A stretch of DNA of 64,000 bases, from NCBI GenBank assembly GCA_002077045.2, contig KZ111161.1, positions 310,001 to 374,000 on the forward strand, given 5' to 3'. The DNA comes from Rachicladosporium sp. CCFEE 5018 (taxonomy: Eukaryota; Ascomycota; Dothideomycetes; Cladosporiales; Cladosporiaceae). Position numbers and translations under genes: made by a program. Under the pieces are notes generated by a model that did not search any database, was not told where the DNA came from, and worked only from the letters and a program-made list of their open reading frames with translations. This document shows positions 31,633 through 42,181 of the stretch, in pieces. Numbering within the stretch: position 1 is the first letter of the stretch; every line of letters starts with the position of its first letter.

Positions 31633-32536
31633 GTGCGTTCAACGTACTACGCCATGTACAGTCGCAGCAAGCCGACCTCCCACGCGGATGAGGCTTCCAC
31701 GCATCTGCTGTCGCCAAACGCTCCAGCTGAGTATACAGATGACAAGACCGCTGACCTCGACGACCTAGACACGCCGGCGTCACTCCGCAGGCTACGTCTC
31801 TGGCTCTTTGGCGTGAGCTCACTGCTGGCTCTCACGCTTCTGGCGATAACAGTGGTAATGTGGCGCTCCGTGTCTTGGGAAACTAGCACTGTGGAGCAGC
31901 TGGGCCGGAATGACTTCGTCCCTTCGAGTGAGTACCATCGACCACACTCAATACCCGAGACTGACCGTCGTAGTGCCCTCTCACATCGTCACATTCGAGC
32001 GCAATGAGCTCTTCTCAGCCCCGTCAACGCCAGAAGCGGATCAAGCATGGGGGTCCCTGAGTCCACTAGGCGATGGCTTCATTATCGTGCCGAACGCTCG
32101 CGACTATGACCTACCTCCTGGCAAGCCATCTCAAGCCGGCGAAGTCTTCGACATTTCCGTCTTCCACCAACTGCATTGCTTGAACCATCTGAGGACCTTC
32201 TTATTCACGCTGAAGGCTGGCATGGACCTCAACAATACGCGAGAGGTCTACGATCGACTGCTGGTGAAGCAAGAGGATCATGTGTATCATTGCTTTGATT
32301 TGATCAGACAAGCGCTGATGTGCCATCCTGACTTGACGGTTGAGTGGCCGAGAACAGAAGTAGATGGACGCAGGTTTGCGTTCGATGGCTGGGGCATCCA
32401 GCATCAGTGCGTGGACTGGGTGAGTCGCTCGATATTGAACAGTGCATGAACATTTGCTGACTTCTGCTAGAACTCTGTACTTGGGTTCATGAGCAAGCAT
32501 ACCGTCGCAAACACGGAATTCCAGCGGCGATTGTGA
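31633..32536 (+). CDS. UstYa-like (DUF3328) oxidase-family protein
   Basis: Three exons: 31633-31927, 31974-32419 and 32471-32536, 268 residues. Introns of 46 and 51 bp have GTGAGT donors and CGTAG/TGCTAG acceptors with CTGAC branch sites. One N-terminal transmembrane helix (LWLFGVSSLLALTLLAITVVM) follows a 55-residue cytosolic part. The two HxxHC motifs that define the family are present: HQLHC and HVYHC. UstYa-type proteins catalyse oxidative cyclisation in ribosomal peptide (dikaritin/ustiloxin-type) and other fungal metabolite pathways. I find no repeated Kex2-cleaved precursor or other pathway genes nearby, so this looks like an isolated member. A second in-frame ATG seven codons downstream is possible. 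Confidence 0.87.
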
Positions 32537-33010
32537 GCTTGTCGAGCGGAAGTCACGAACATCCATGATTCGTGACGCGATTTCGATCGCCTCCGTAAGG
32601 AAGTGGCCTTCTCTGCGTCTGCACCTCCTAACTCAACACATCCGAGCGTAAACATGCTCTTTGTCGCTCATCTCACGAGCACTCTCTGCGTCCATATGAC
32701 TACGCGAATTGGCACATCAACCCTTTACCTCATCCACGCGAAGCACTGAGACGGCTTCCATGGTGGGATACTTGGCCATCGTGGACAGGTGCTACAAGGT
32801 CCTCGTTGCGTTGACATTTGTGGGCGCCAGTCCGATCAACCTCATCGACTGGACCTCACAAGCGCATCCCAATGACACCGCCGAAAGCATGGCGAAAGGC
32901 GCCAAGCAACCGAGTCACCTTCAAGCGGATTTACCTCCACGCTATAAGTGCAGCTACTGAGACGTCATCAGCCTTGTCACAACGCAGCAGAGACTAAGAG
33001 TCCGACAGTG

Positions 33011-33475
33011 ATGGAATCCGAATTCTTCTGGTGTGTCGCCGCCGCAGCCGCCTTCCTGTACGGGGCGATGGAATTCATCGTGCTCTGCACGACCTTCAGC
33101 CCCGTCAATATCTACACAACGGCTTGCGCCGTGATAGTCACCGAGGCCGACCTGCTCTTCCTCCTGCATTGCGTCCATACGTCGCAGCCCTCGTCGTGGC
33201 CATGCCAGGCGTGGCATCTTGCAGGCAGTCGGTGTGAGAGATGCATATACATTGTAAGATGGATGAAGGCTAGGCACGTGTCAGTCTATCAAGGCGCATG
33301 GCTCGTCATGGCAACCTTTCCGAGCATGGTACCGAAATGGTATGCGGCTGCCACCATTGGCATGTTATTGCCACTGTACTTTTGGGCGCTGCTGGAGAGC
33401 TATCTGAATCACGCGGTGACTCTCGAGGGGCAGCAACACGACACCGAGAAGAGTACCGGCGGGCAGGGGATGTGA
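33011..33475 (+). CDS. Predicted multi-pass membrane protein, unknown
   Basis: A 154-codon frame starting MESEFFWCVAAAAAFLYGAMEF. Three hydrophobic segments (residues about 4-25, 30-52, 110-138) with Cys-rich connecting loops and a polar C-terminal tail. No family recognised. The start is chosen because the in-frame ATG upstream would add a polar, composition-neutral lead. No intron is evident. It may be part of a longer gene with exons I did not recognise, or spurious. Confidence 0.4.
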   Translation: MESEFFWCVAAAAAFLYGAMEFIVLCTTFSPVNIYTTACAVIVTEADLLFLLHCVHTSQPSSWPCQAWHLAGSRCERCIYIVRWMKARHVSVYQGAWLVMATFPSMVPKWYAAATIGMLLPLYFWALLESYLNHAVTLEGQQHDTEKSTGGQGM

Positions 33476-34175
33476 GCACCTGATCAAGTTCGTATGAAGT
33501 GCTGCTCGACGACATCGGGTGGTGGACCATGATACTGCGGCTGCGGTGGAGGGTTCAGGTACGCACCTTGCGAAGGTGGAGTAATAGCGCTTGGTGTGCA
33601 CATGCACCGCCTCGCTTCAACGTCCGCTTCCTATTGTAATGAGCAAGTCCACAAAAACGGTCAGTCCGTCGCTCCGATCGGCACGCACTAATGTGACTCT
33701 CTCACTTGACTCCGCATCTTCGGCGATCTCAATTCCTGTGCGTCCACTGTGTGGTGGGTACAGAGGGTATGGAGGACCGCCAGCAGAGAATTGGACTAAT
33801 CCTCCAGCGCTGTACGCAACACATGATCTTCGGCTCTCAATGAGAAACGTTCGTTCCTCCGCTTTTCCAGAAGTCTGACAAAGCTCTTATGCTACCGTCA
33901 TTCTCGCCGCGAGTGCTGAACTGCGTCTACGGCGTCGGTGAGAGCGCATGTACCCAGCGGTCTACCTCTCGCATATCTCTCAATGATGGCCCTGTAGACT
34001 ATCCGCTGTTACGACGTGGCTTATCAGTACTGAGCAGATTTAATTTACCGAACGAGATCTTCCAGCTTTTGAAAGAGCGGAGGAGTAGCTCTGGAAGGCG
34101 GTCCTCAATTGATCTGAACGTATGATGTCCTCTGACGATCCCTCTACGCCTGGATTCCATGCCACGAGCCACGTG
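33476..34175. other. Intergenic, no gene seen
   Basis: No supported gene; small frames only. Confidence 0.45.
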
Positions 34176-35495
34176 CTAAGATGCACCACGTTTCTGTCTG
34201 CCAAGCTCAAGCGAGAGCGACTTCCTATCTGAGTCTATCGGTATATAAATACCTGACCAGTCCCAGGGGCCTTCGCTCGAAGACTCATCCGAGTCCTCCG
34301 GATAAGTATAATCTTCTCCGTCCACGGACCCCAACTCCTTCAAACTGTCTGGAACAATAAGTCGGTGCCTTTGGACGCTGCCAAAATCCTCTTCTCGGAT
34401 CACGCTTAGCCATCTCACGCGATCGTCGTTGCGGTCATGTTTGGAATTATGAACAAGCCCGGCCGCGCGAAGTCGCTCGATGTCCCATATTGCAAATCCC
34501 AGACGCCTCCAAGGATAGAATCCATCTCCGTGCTCTAGCGATCGAATCTCCTTGAACAATCGGACAAAATGTTCCATAGTCTCGGAAACGTCAGGCCAAG
34601 CTTGAGTGTCTCCACTAATTCGTTTACCAGGCAGAATTTCTGTCGTCAGAGGCGGATCGTTCACAGGTTTGACCTCCTGTAGATACTCCTCGGCCGTAAT
34701 AAAAAGCTGCATCGCATGAAATAGATAGTCTCTAGGGCGATTCCTTTCGTGCTCGTCCAATCTGCCTTGTCTTTCAAACCCGAACAAGTCAATGGGTTTC
34801 ATGTCGTCCACATTCATGTGTTTCCCTCGCTCTGGAAGCTCAAAGGCACGTTGTCTTTGGCTTGCGAAGAAGACCTGTGCAACGTAGATCATCCAGAACG
34901 CCTTGAGCATCTGTTGGGACTCACGCCACAATGGTGGGCCAGTATCAGGCATTGGCGATCTCGGACTCGTAGGGAGATCAGTCCACCTGTCTTCCTGCAG
35001 GTTGAACTTGATTACCTCTTCTTCGCCTACGGTCAATGGTCGCGAGGAGTGCAAGCGACGAAGGTGAAGCTCGACGCAATGTAAGGTTGTGGCATGAATG
35101 GCGAAAGACGTAGTGAGTAGACGTCGCGCCTCGCTGGGCTGCATGTCCTGAGGCAAAGTTTCGAGAGACTTGTTATCGTAAGCATAGATGAAGTGACTGA
35201 GACCAGGGGCAAACGCTCTCAAACCAACATCGCTCAACCACTTCATTAAAGGTGGCGATTGGCAGCGGAGATGCGCAGCGATTCGCAAGGCAAAAGCGAC
35301 CTGTGGGTGAATAGATCCTTTGCGTAGCAAATCATCTAGTATAGAGGGTAACTGTCGTTCGACTGCTAGATGCCGCCACACATGTGACGATGCTAACATC
35401 ATGTTCTGCAAGTCGACGATGCTATCGACGTTCCTGTAGAACATGGTGAGTATCTCGCTTGGTAGCGCCTCGAACACCGCAGTGAAAGACTGCAT
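34176..35495 (-). CDS. Hypothetical protein with F-box-like N-terminus
   Basis: Single-exon gene for 439 residues. The first 55 residues (FEALPSEILTMFYRNVDSIVDLQNMMLAS, then VWRHL) fit an F-box: LP-E-I-L, helical spacing and the trailing W/L pattern. The rest is mostly helical, without a recognised domain; it ends in an acidic Ser-rich stretch (PEDSDESSSEGPWDWSG) and a basic tail. Proteins of this layout are common, fast-evolving families in filamentous ascomycetes. A role as an SCF adaptor is inferred only from the N-terminus. Confidence 0.65.
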   Translation of the reverse strand: MQSFTAVFEALPSEILTMFYRNVDSIVDLQNMMLASSHVWRHLAVERQLPSILDDLLRKGSIHPQVAFALRIAAHLRCQSPPLMKWLSDVGLRAFAPGLSHFIYAYDNKSLETLPQDMQPSEARRLLTTSFAIHATTLHCVELHLRRLHSSRPLTVGEEEVIKFNLQEDRWTDLPTSPRSPMPDTGPPLWRESQQMLKAFWMIYVAQVFFASQRQRAFELPERGKHMNVDDMKPIDLFGFERQGRLDEHERNRPRDYLFHAMQLFITAEEYLQEVKPVNDPPLTTEILPGKRISGDTQAWPDVSETMEHFVRLFKEIRSLEHGDGFYPWRRLGFAIWDIERLRAAGLVHNSKHDRNDDRVRWLSVIREEDFGSVQRHRLIVPDSLKELGSVDGEDYTYPEDSDESSSEGPWDWSGIYIPIDSDRKSLSLELGRQKRGAS

Positions 35496-36770
35496 TCTGA
35501 CTCGCAGCGATCTCTAGTCAATGAACGGAGCTTTGAAGTCTAGAAGGTGTTTCACTAAGGAATTCCGCTAGAGAAGGTGGTAGGCAATGATTCCGAAGGG
35601 CGAACGTATTCGACACCCCACGATGCTGTAATGTAAGGAACTATTCAGGCTGTAATGATGCAGTGCACGGATTTATTTCGAACGATAGCGAGGTGGACGT
35701 GGTGAAAAAACACGGTGGACTAAACCATCTTCATAGGCCATCGCTCAGGCAGGTCTTCGCAGACATGCTGCTTCGATCTTACTTCACTCTTGGGAAGCCG
35801 CTGGTCTCTACAGCGAGCTTACTGCGACCTCACTTGTGGACTGATCTAGCGCACCGCTCAGACGATGTCTCCGAGCAGTACACCGTGGAGAGACGGGCTC
35901 AGTGCGGCTACCACTGTTTGCAGTGAGCTGTGCCCCCGCCGCTGCGGAGCACTCGGGAATGCTATTGAACGAGGAAATAGGTCTAAGAAGGCACTACGCC
36001 TACGCAAACAGGCTATATCACGTGTAGCAAATCTTCGTAGACATATTACCTTATAACCTTGCTTCTACGTATCCGATAGTCCCGAGAAAGTCGTAGAGAC
36101 TATAATCGCGCGTAGAATACTAAGAAATCCCTTAAGTTCGCTAGATTACACCCGATAGTCACGTGCTTTCCGAGACGCTCCGAGTTGTCCCCGATAAACT
36201 CCTTTTACCTCTGTATACGCATAATAGAGGCCCTCAATAGGTCGAAAGGGGTAACGAGCAACGTGATTGATGTTTTAGAGCATAGCTATAGTGTATCTAC
36301 AGCATTTAGAGCGACCTATCGCGTGCTGTCGCTGCTACTGATCGAATGTCTAACCTGCAGGTCCTCCGAAGTCTCCGCAGCGGAGGTGGCACAGCTTATT
36401 GCAAACAGTGGTATCGCAGATCCTACAGTGTTGCTCAACAGTTGACCAAGATCAAGGTGATGCTCACGAAGAATGCGATTTGGCCATAACAACCTTCCGG
36501 CTTCTTGAAGAATGAACGCATACACTGTCCATTCTCGATGTTGCAGTCCGACAGAAATTTTACATGGCAATCGAATGGGCCAACTCCGCAGGCTTAGCGA
36601 CCTCAATCGTGCCTTCCTCCTCACATGTGCGAGCACATGTAATTGACTTCACTTCTTGACAGCCTAGTATCACATGCACGCATTGCTTGCACCCAGTCAC
36701 ACACACAGGAGAACGCAACGACGCCTCTGCGAAGCTCCCTGGCTCATTGTCGAAAGATCACTCCACAACC
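35496..36770. other. Intergenic with TA-rich, RIP-like remnant
   Basis: No gene seen. From about 35960 to 36310 the base composition changes: TA dinucleotides and TAG/TAT triplets are frequent and CA/TG scarce, as in the transposon at 40.1-43.4 kb. I see no terminal repeats or coding trace, so this is at most a fragment of an old mutated repeat. Confidence 0.4.
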
Positions 36771-37139
36771 ATGGCTACCGCCATCAAGTCTGCTTTCATG
36801 TTCCTCGTCAATGCGATACTTCTCTTCCGCCTTTGCTCCTTCATGCTGCGACGCATTGCACCAATGCTAGGGCTAGATGGCCCATTGATCAAGACAACAA
36901 AATCTCTGCCTTCGAGACCCACAGCATCTTTACTCAAAGCCATCACAAAGCGCACCAGCAGGCGTAACAGCTGGCTCGCTAGAGTGCCAGGCATCTCCTG
37001 GCTGCGGTCACGCCTCCACGACCTCGATCACCGCTTCGCAAGTTTCGAGAGGACTCTCCCGAACGCCATACATAATATCCTGATCGACTCCAATGAACAT
37101 CCAAGGTGGCGACGTGTCCTTACAGCAAGCATTAGCTAG
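36771..37139 (+). CDS. Small hypothetical protein with N-terminal hydrophobic helix
   Basis: A 122-codon frame, MATAIKSAFMFLVNAILLFRLCSFMLRRI, that is one hydrophobic helix followed by a strongly basic, Arg-rich C-terminal part. The ATG is in a good context (CACAACCATGGC). Function unknown. A second frame at 37093-37461 overlaps its end and also has a hydrophobic middle; a spliced gene joining the two is possible, but I found no clear junction. Confidence 0.35.
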   Translation: MATAIKSAFMFLVNAILLFRLCSFMLRRIAPMLGLDGPLIKTTKSLPSRPTASLLKAITKRTSRRNSWLARVPGISWLRSRLHDLDHRFASFERTLPNAIHNILIDSNEHPRWRRVLTASIS

Positions 37140-37814
37140 ATACATCGATGCTGCGAATACCTTGTCAAAGATCTCGAATCCGCCTGTACTCGCCTCACCC
37201 AGGATGTACCTACAGATCTTAGGTAATTGTACCTGCGTCGTCTGCGTCGTCACAGCAGCACACCTGGTATTCGAGCACTTGGCTAGCCTGTTCCTATGTG
37301 TGAAGATGACACGCTCACTGGGGCTCAGCCCGACGACCTTCTTCTATGCGGGGCTTACCGTCCTTTCGCTCGCAAATCCAGCTGGATATCGTCCGGTATA
37401 CTCGACCATTTCGGGGAGTGCGTCTGAGGAGACAGATGATCCGCAGTCGACGGAAGTCTAGGTGGCGTCAACACGAGCACAGGGCAACGAATGCTCGTTT
37501 GAAGAAGCAGATCGTGGGCTGTATCACCATTATCACCTGGAGCGATACCTGAGGAGGCTCAGTCAATGGTGTTTGAGATGCCTTCCACATTGCCAGACCT
37601 TCATGTTATATTCGAGGGATGGGCATTGTAGGTTAGAGTCGTAGAGTAGCAAACCTTGATGCGGCGTTATGGCCTCCCCAGGTCGTACTCATTGCCTGGA
37701 ACCGCAGGGACTCGAACATGCTCACCTCACTTCACTTAATGGGCCACTCCTTCTGCTCCAATCAGCTGTCATACTACTTTTCTTATAATTACAAAGATAA
37801 ATCTACCTGACATC
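37140..37814. other. Intergenic or uncertain coding, no firm gene
   Basis: Contains the 37093-37461 frame mentioned in the preceding gene and otherwise nothing firm. A T-arm-like string at about 37700-37720 on the minus strand lacks the rest of a tRNA. Confidence 0.35.
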
Positions 37815-37912
37815 GGACAGATGGCCGAGCGGTTAAGGCGCTAGCTTAAGGTATCCTCATAGGATCTGTACGCTAGTTCGAAAGAGCGTGGGTTCGATTC
37901 CCACTCTGTAAG
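37815..37912 (+). tRNA. tRNA-Leu (anticodon AAG), with 19-bp intron
   Basis: Folding by hand gives: acceptor 5' strand GGACAGA, D-arm GCC/GGC with the AGCGGTTAA loop, anticodon stem CTAGC/GCTAG, loop TTAAGG, so anticodon AAG at 37848-37850, an intron at about 37852-37870 just after the base 3' to the anticodon, an 11-nt variable arm as in leucine tRNAs, and T-arm GTGGG-TTCGATT-CCCAC. The acceptor 3' strand reads TCTGTAA, so the outer two pairs (1-72 and 2-71) do not form; a normal copy would end TCTGTCC. It is therefore either a slightly decayed tRNA gene or a pseudogene. Confidence 0.7.
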
Positions 37913-38948
37913 TAGTATCGCGCAACGCATCATATTGTTCACTTCCTAACAGCGCCAGGTTCACTGCGTGATAAGATATTATTTTGCGCTCTTGGTGGGG
38001 CTGAGGCTTGGCAGTCGATCGAGAAGAAATACCGCCTCGTAGCTTCGGCCACATTGCCTCCTGCTTAGGAGTAGATCGAGTAGTGGTTATGGAAACGGGA
38101 GAGATGGGAATTGTTCTGAAGTCTCGGTGCGGGATTGAGGTGAGAGGAATGCTTGCAGGATCGGGGTCGACTCATTCGCAGTACAAACTCCGGAAGAGAG
38201 GGGATAGATGGCAGGTAGGAGATATAGACATATGCTAGTCAGCGAGTGCTAGATCAAGTTCTGTGAATGCTCTCGAGGCTGCAGATCCAATCTCTACACA
38301 AAGCATGACAGTCCTCGACTGCGCAGCAAGACTGCAATGAGCGTGATATATTAGGACATAGGCCGGCTTGTCCTACGTCAGAGCCTACAAGCATGTGCCT
38401 CTTGCCGGTATTCGAAACCAGTATTGGTATCGTGAATTCGCCTACAGCACTATGTCAAGAGCGTGATCAAGCTCGAAGACGATCGCCCCAACGTGCGCGA
38501 GTCTCGCTACGAGGTCGCTCGCTGCAAGGATACTTAGAGCGCCCTGGCGTCAGACCTGGTACACGAGAGAGCCGATGTGGCTGATTGAGACTACGATGAT
38601 GAGCCAACGCGAGTTGAGAAGGACCATGGGTCAGCATGGAGCAGCCGGAGTGTAAGCCAGGTGTTTGTTCAGAGCTGTGCTCAATACTTAGCTTGGACTC
38701 ATGATAGTGTCTGGGTATTGGGGTACTTCTCAAGACTCAACCAACGCCATGCCGCGTGCTGCTCTTCACCCCAAGGCAGACCCGAGTTCACAGTGTTCAA
38801 CGCCATTTGACGCCGCAAGTGCACAACAAGTCCATGCCATCACGCTAGGAGGGGGAGGGGCCATTTCCACTCCTGCTGAACCGCTGCGCCGCTGCCGCCG
38901 CCTGATCAAATTATCACTTACGCTATGTCTCCGTTCATCACAGTCCTC
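37913..38948. other. Intergenic, no gene seen
   Basis: About 1 kb between the tRNA and the 3' end of the Spf30-like gene. No supported frames. Confidence 0.5.
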
Positions 38949-39836
38949 TCAGTCATCCTCATCCTCCCCCTTCCTCTCAGCCACCCACTTCGCCCTCGCC
39001 GGATCCTTCTGCATCGGCTTCCCGCTCCCCTGCACACCAACCCTCGCATTCGGCGCATCCGGCGTTCTGAATTGACTCGCCTTCTGCTTCGCAGCACCCA
39101 CAGGCACCTTCTTCGGTCCCACAGCCTGGAAGTTCTGCCAGTTGTTCTTCTTCGCCTCCATGGGCTTGACACCTTTGAGCTTCTTCTTCTCTGGCTGCAT
39201 GCGCGTAGGCCCGTCGGAGACTTTGCTCGGCTCGTACTTGGGGATGAGGGTCTTGTCGACTGTGGGCGCAGCTGTGATGATGGAGTGGTTTGAGGGTGGG
39301 TGCGTGAGGGTGGGGATTGCGGGTTGTGCCTGGGACTCCGCTTTGCGCTTTTTGCCTGGCATGGCGCGGACTTCGTGCGAGCGTTTCGTTTCAGTGCTGT
39401 TATCTATCTTAAAGGTAACAGTGTAGACGGGATCTGTGGGGCTGCCGAGCTTGGAGGTGATGACGGCTTCGTAGAATTGCTTGTCACCTGACCATTTGGC
39501 GAGGACGACGTCTTTGACATTGTGGATTACTGGGGTGTCGTCTGCGGGCGGAGGTGGCGGGGCTTCTGGAGACGCCTTTCGGAATTTGGGGTGCTTGGTA
39601 GGATCCCACTTCGGAGGTGGAGGAGGCGCATCTTCTGCTGGAGGTGGTGGAGCGGAGCGGGTGGCGATAAGCGATTTGAGGACGGTGATCTCAGCCAAGG
39701 CATTGGCCTTCTCGGTCACGTAGGTCTCATCGTCCGGGTCGAGTGCGAGAACTTCATCGCAGGCAGACACCAGCTCCTCACAGTTGGCGATTTCGGCTTG
39801 CAATTCTTCGAGTATCTTTCCATCGTGAGAGCTCAT
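38949..39836 (-). CDS. spf30: Tudor-domain splicing factor, Spf30/SMNDC1-like
   Basis: Single-exon gene for 295 residues. Residues 1-60 form a Leu-rich helical lead (ILEELQAEIANCEELVSAC), followed by two proline runs, then a Tudor domain at about 102-158 (VKDVVLAKWSGDKQFYEAVITS, then VYTVTFKIDNSTETK), as in SMN and Spf30. The tail is Lys-rich with KKNNWQNFQ and GKPMQKDPARAKW, which match Spf30-type C-termini. Such proteins bind dimethyl-arginine on Sm proteins and help assemble the tri-snRNP in the nucleus. The poly-proline insert between helix and Tudor domain is longer than in animal Spf30 and may be lineage-specific. Confidence 0.87.
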   Translation of the reverse strand: MSSHDGKILEELQAEIANCEELVSACDEVLALDPDDETYVTEKANALAEITVLKSLIATRSAPPPPAEDAPPPPPKWDPTKHPKFRKASPEAPPPPPADDTPVIHNVKDVVLAKWSGDKQFYEAVITSKLGSPTDPVYTVTFKIDNSTETKRSHEVRAMPGKKRKAESQAQPAIPTLTHPPSNHSIITAAPTVDKTLIPKYEPSKVSDGPTRMQPEKKKLKGVKPMEAKKNNWQNFQAVGPKKVPVGAAKQKASQFRTPDAPNARVGVQGSGKPMQKDPARAKWVAERKGEDEDD

Positions 39837-40130
39837 GATGACTTCAGCAGTCGTTCGTAGAAGTTTGGTAGGTAGTGATGTGTACGTTACGATGTCTTAC
39901 GTTCACTGCAGTGCTGCGAGTCCACTTGCTCCTGCCGCTGCGATGCTCCACGCCACTTGCGAAAGTGACTGCTTACCTGAATAAGATGCGATAGAAGTAG
40001 CCGCCCAGAAGAAATTTTATGGGACTGTATAAGACTCGATGTGCTTATCCTAGTGGGGATATGTGCGAGGGTAAATGAGGCTTCACTTCGAGTGTTGAAA
40101 TTCAGTGACGCAGTTACGGTGCACGTGCTA

Positions 40131-40224
40131 CCACTCCTTGCAGTTTCCTGTGTCGGTCGGTTGCGGGGAAGTTCAAGGTGCTCCTCATAGTAAATTTAGT
40201 GACAGTGACCTTAATCGTGCCTAC
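40131..40224 (+). repeat. Terminal inverted repeat, left
   Basis: Pairs with 43309-43413. The right copy has 11 extra bases (a repeat of CGGTTGCGG) and a few C/T differences. Weaker similarity continues inwards to about 40310, up to a shared AAGGCTCTAATTGAGGTG. Confidence 0.92.
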
Positions 40225-40328
40225 ACCTACTTCAATTGTCCACATTGGTCCATTTCATGTCGATGCCAAGGCTCTAATTGAGGTGTTGTTCGTGTTGCTC
40301 GTGTGGTTAGTAGTTATGTGCTCTCAAA

Positions 40329-41798
40329 ATGGTGGATCCTAGGCCTCCTCGCACGCGGGAACCTAGTAGCAAGGCGCGTGCTAACGAAGTGACCTCTACG
40401 GCTAAGGTAACTAAGCAATCACGTCGTGTTAGTAGTAGTAGTAAGAAGGGAAGAGCTGCACGCTCGCAATCATAGCCTCCTATACGTCGGACTAGTTTAT
40501 CTCTTATAGCACGCGGTGCTTAATTATAGGCCCTTAATTAGGTGATTACGGATATTACTTCTAGCCTACCTCTTTTAAGTCTTAATAGCTCGCAGGCCGG
40601 CAACGAAGGAGCAAAGCTTCCGAGGGGTGCTATTAATAAGGATGTCGTAGAGGAGGAGGCCCTAGATAGCACGCTAGAGCTATTATTAAATTAATTAGCC
40701 TTTATGTATAACTCTTAGATTCAGATCGTATGCGAGAAGAAGCTTCTAAACAGCACCGTACGGCGGTATACCTCTAGTAGTAGTACTTAATAGCTAATCG
40801 ACGAGGCTAAAAGGTGGATTAAGAGCGAGGTTACGAAGCTCTCTAGATACGGCCTATCGAAGATCGTATTACGTGTTAGCTTCGAGCGGCTCGGTAAGAA
40901 GAGTTAGTTAACGGATAACGTTAATAACTTTGCCGTGCTCTTCGATAACATGAAGGTGTAGCATGCCGATAAGAAGAAGGGCCTAAAGCTCGTCGTTAAA
41001 GGGCAGACTATTACTACTACTATACTACCTCCTATAACGTAGGGTCGTCGGAGTGCTACGAACAATTAGATAGCTATAATAAGCACTTAGCGTGAGTAGT
41101 TAGAAGGGCAAGGTAACCTCGCTATCGACATAACCGAGCGGTAGATCTATAAGGTGAAGAACTATAATAACTACTCGTATCTATATTACTAGGGAGTACG
41201 TGATATAAGGGACTACTACCGTACTATCTACGCTCAGATCTTAACGTAATAGGCCTAGGCTATTCGCGATAGCACGCTCACTACCGATGCCCCTTCCGGT
41301 AGTATAATCTAGTAGATAGAGTCGGAGTATCGACGTAACGCGGTAAGGAGCGGTAGTAAGGAGTCGTCGAGTAGTAAGGCGGTTACTTAAACGCCTTCAA
41401 CGCACTTTAGCTTCGCTTTTAATAGTAATAAGAAGGTAGTAGCTAGACCTGCTACGAACGAGGCTTTAACGTCGAGTCTAGTGCGGATGCCGGCCTCTTA
41501 GAGCTCGTCGATAGAGCTAAGGGAGCAGTTCTTTAAGTAGTGTTATATTTATTCGACGTAGCGTAGTGAAGAAGTAGCTTTAGATCGGATAGCTTCGGTG
41601 TTTGCTATAAATGGCTTCTCTATAGATAGCATTAGCATAGCAGATCTTACGGAGTAGAAGGATCTCGATCTAGCACCTAGCTATCGTCGTCGTATACGTA
41701 GATTAGTAAAGGAATGGTTATTGCAGCGTGGTGTGAGAGTGTCGGACTCTAAGTAGGTAAAAGTCATGAATTTAACGTATGCTATACCTAAACTTTAG
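40329..41798 (+). pseudogene. Second (passenger) gene of the transposon, unknown, RIP-killed
   Basis: From the ATG at 40329 one frame runs 489 codons to 41796, interrupted only by TAG and TAA. The first 46 codons are open (MVDPRPPRTREPSSKAR, then a Lys/Arg/Ser-rich stretch). If every TAG/TAA is read as an original CAG/CAA the frame is a basic, Ser-rich protein with helical blocks such as RWIKSEVTKLSRYGL and EQKDLDLAPSYRRRIRRLVK. No TGA occurs in it, and the same holds for some codons further on, to about 42190. I recognise no domain. It is not a transposase. It may be a DNA-binding partner or a captured host gene. Because RIP itself removes TGA, the open frame is moderate evidence only; the clean start is the strongest point. 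Confidence 0.55.
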
Positions 41799-42181
41799 CA
41801 CCCTATAACATTACGAATACTTACTCGATCGACACGCGGATTAGTTCATGTTGAAGCTAAGATTTAGCTCTATTAAGCTATATGTCGATATGCTAGCTAT
41901 CTTGCTATACGGTGTAGCAATGCTGCAGGCTGTTAATGCAAACTTGCTGCCTTAGGCTATCGGATATAGCCGCCTATAGCCTAGTAGCCCCGAAGCTGTT
42001 TCGGATTTAAGGCAGTAATAGAGCCCTAACCTTATAATAGCGATAACATTGTTAATACTATACGTATAGATATGCGATAAACTGCATTAAGATTTAGGGA
42101 CTTATAGCTATATAATTATATGCTTAAAGGTAGCATATATAGTATAGTGCAGAAGTTATATCTATAGACTTAGCTATTGCC

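Noticed and set aside
36013..36445. Open frame in the TA-rich island
   Set aside because: No start context, no domain, composition typical of mutated repeat DNA.
37695..37760. Possible tRNA on the minus strand (GTTCGAGTCCCTGCGG and GGTTCCA)
   Set aside because: A T-arm-like string and an acceptor-like end are visible, but I cannot pair a 5' acceptor strand or form D and anticodon arms. At most a decayed fragment.
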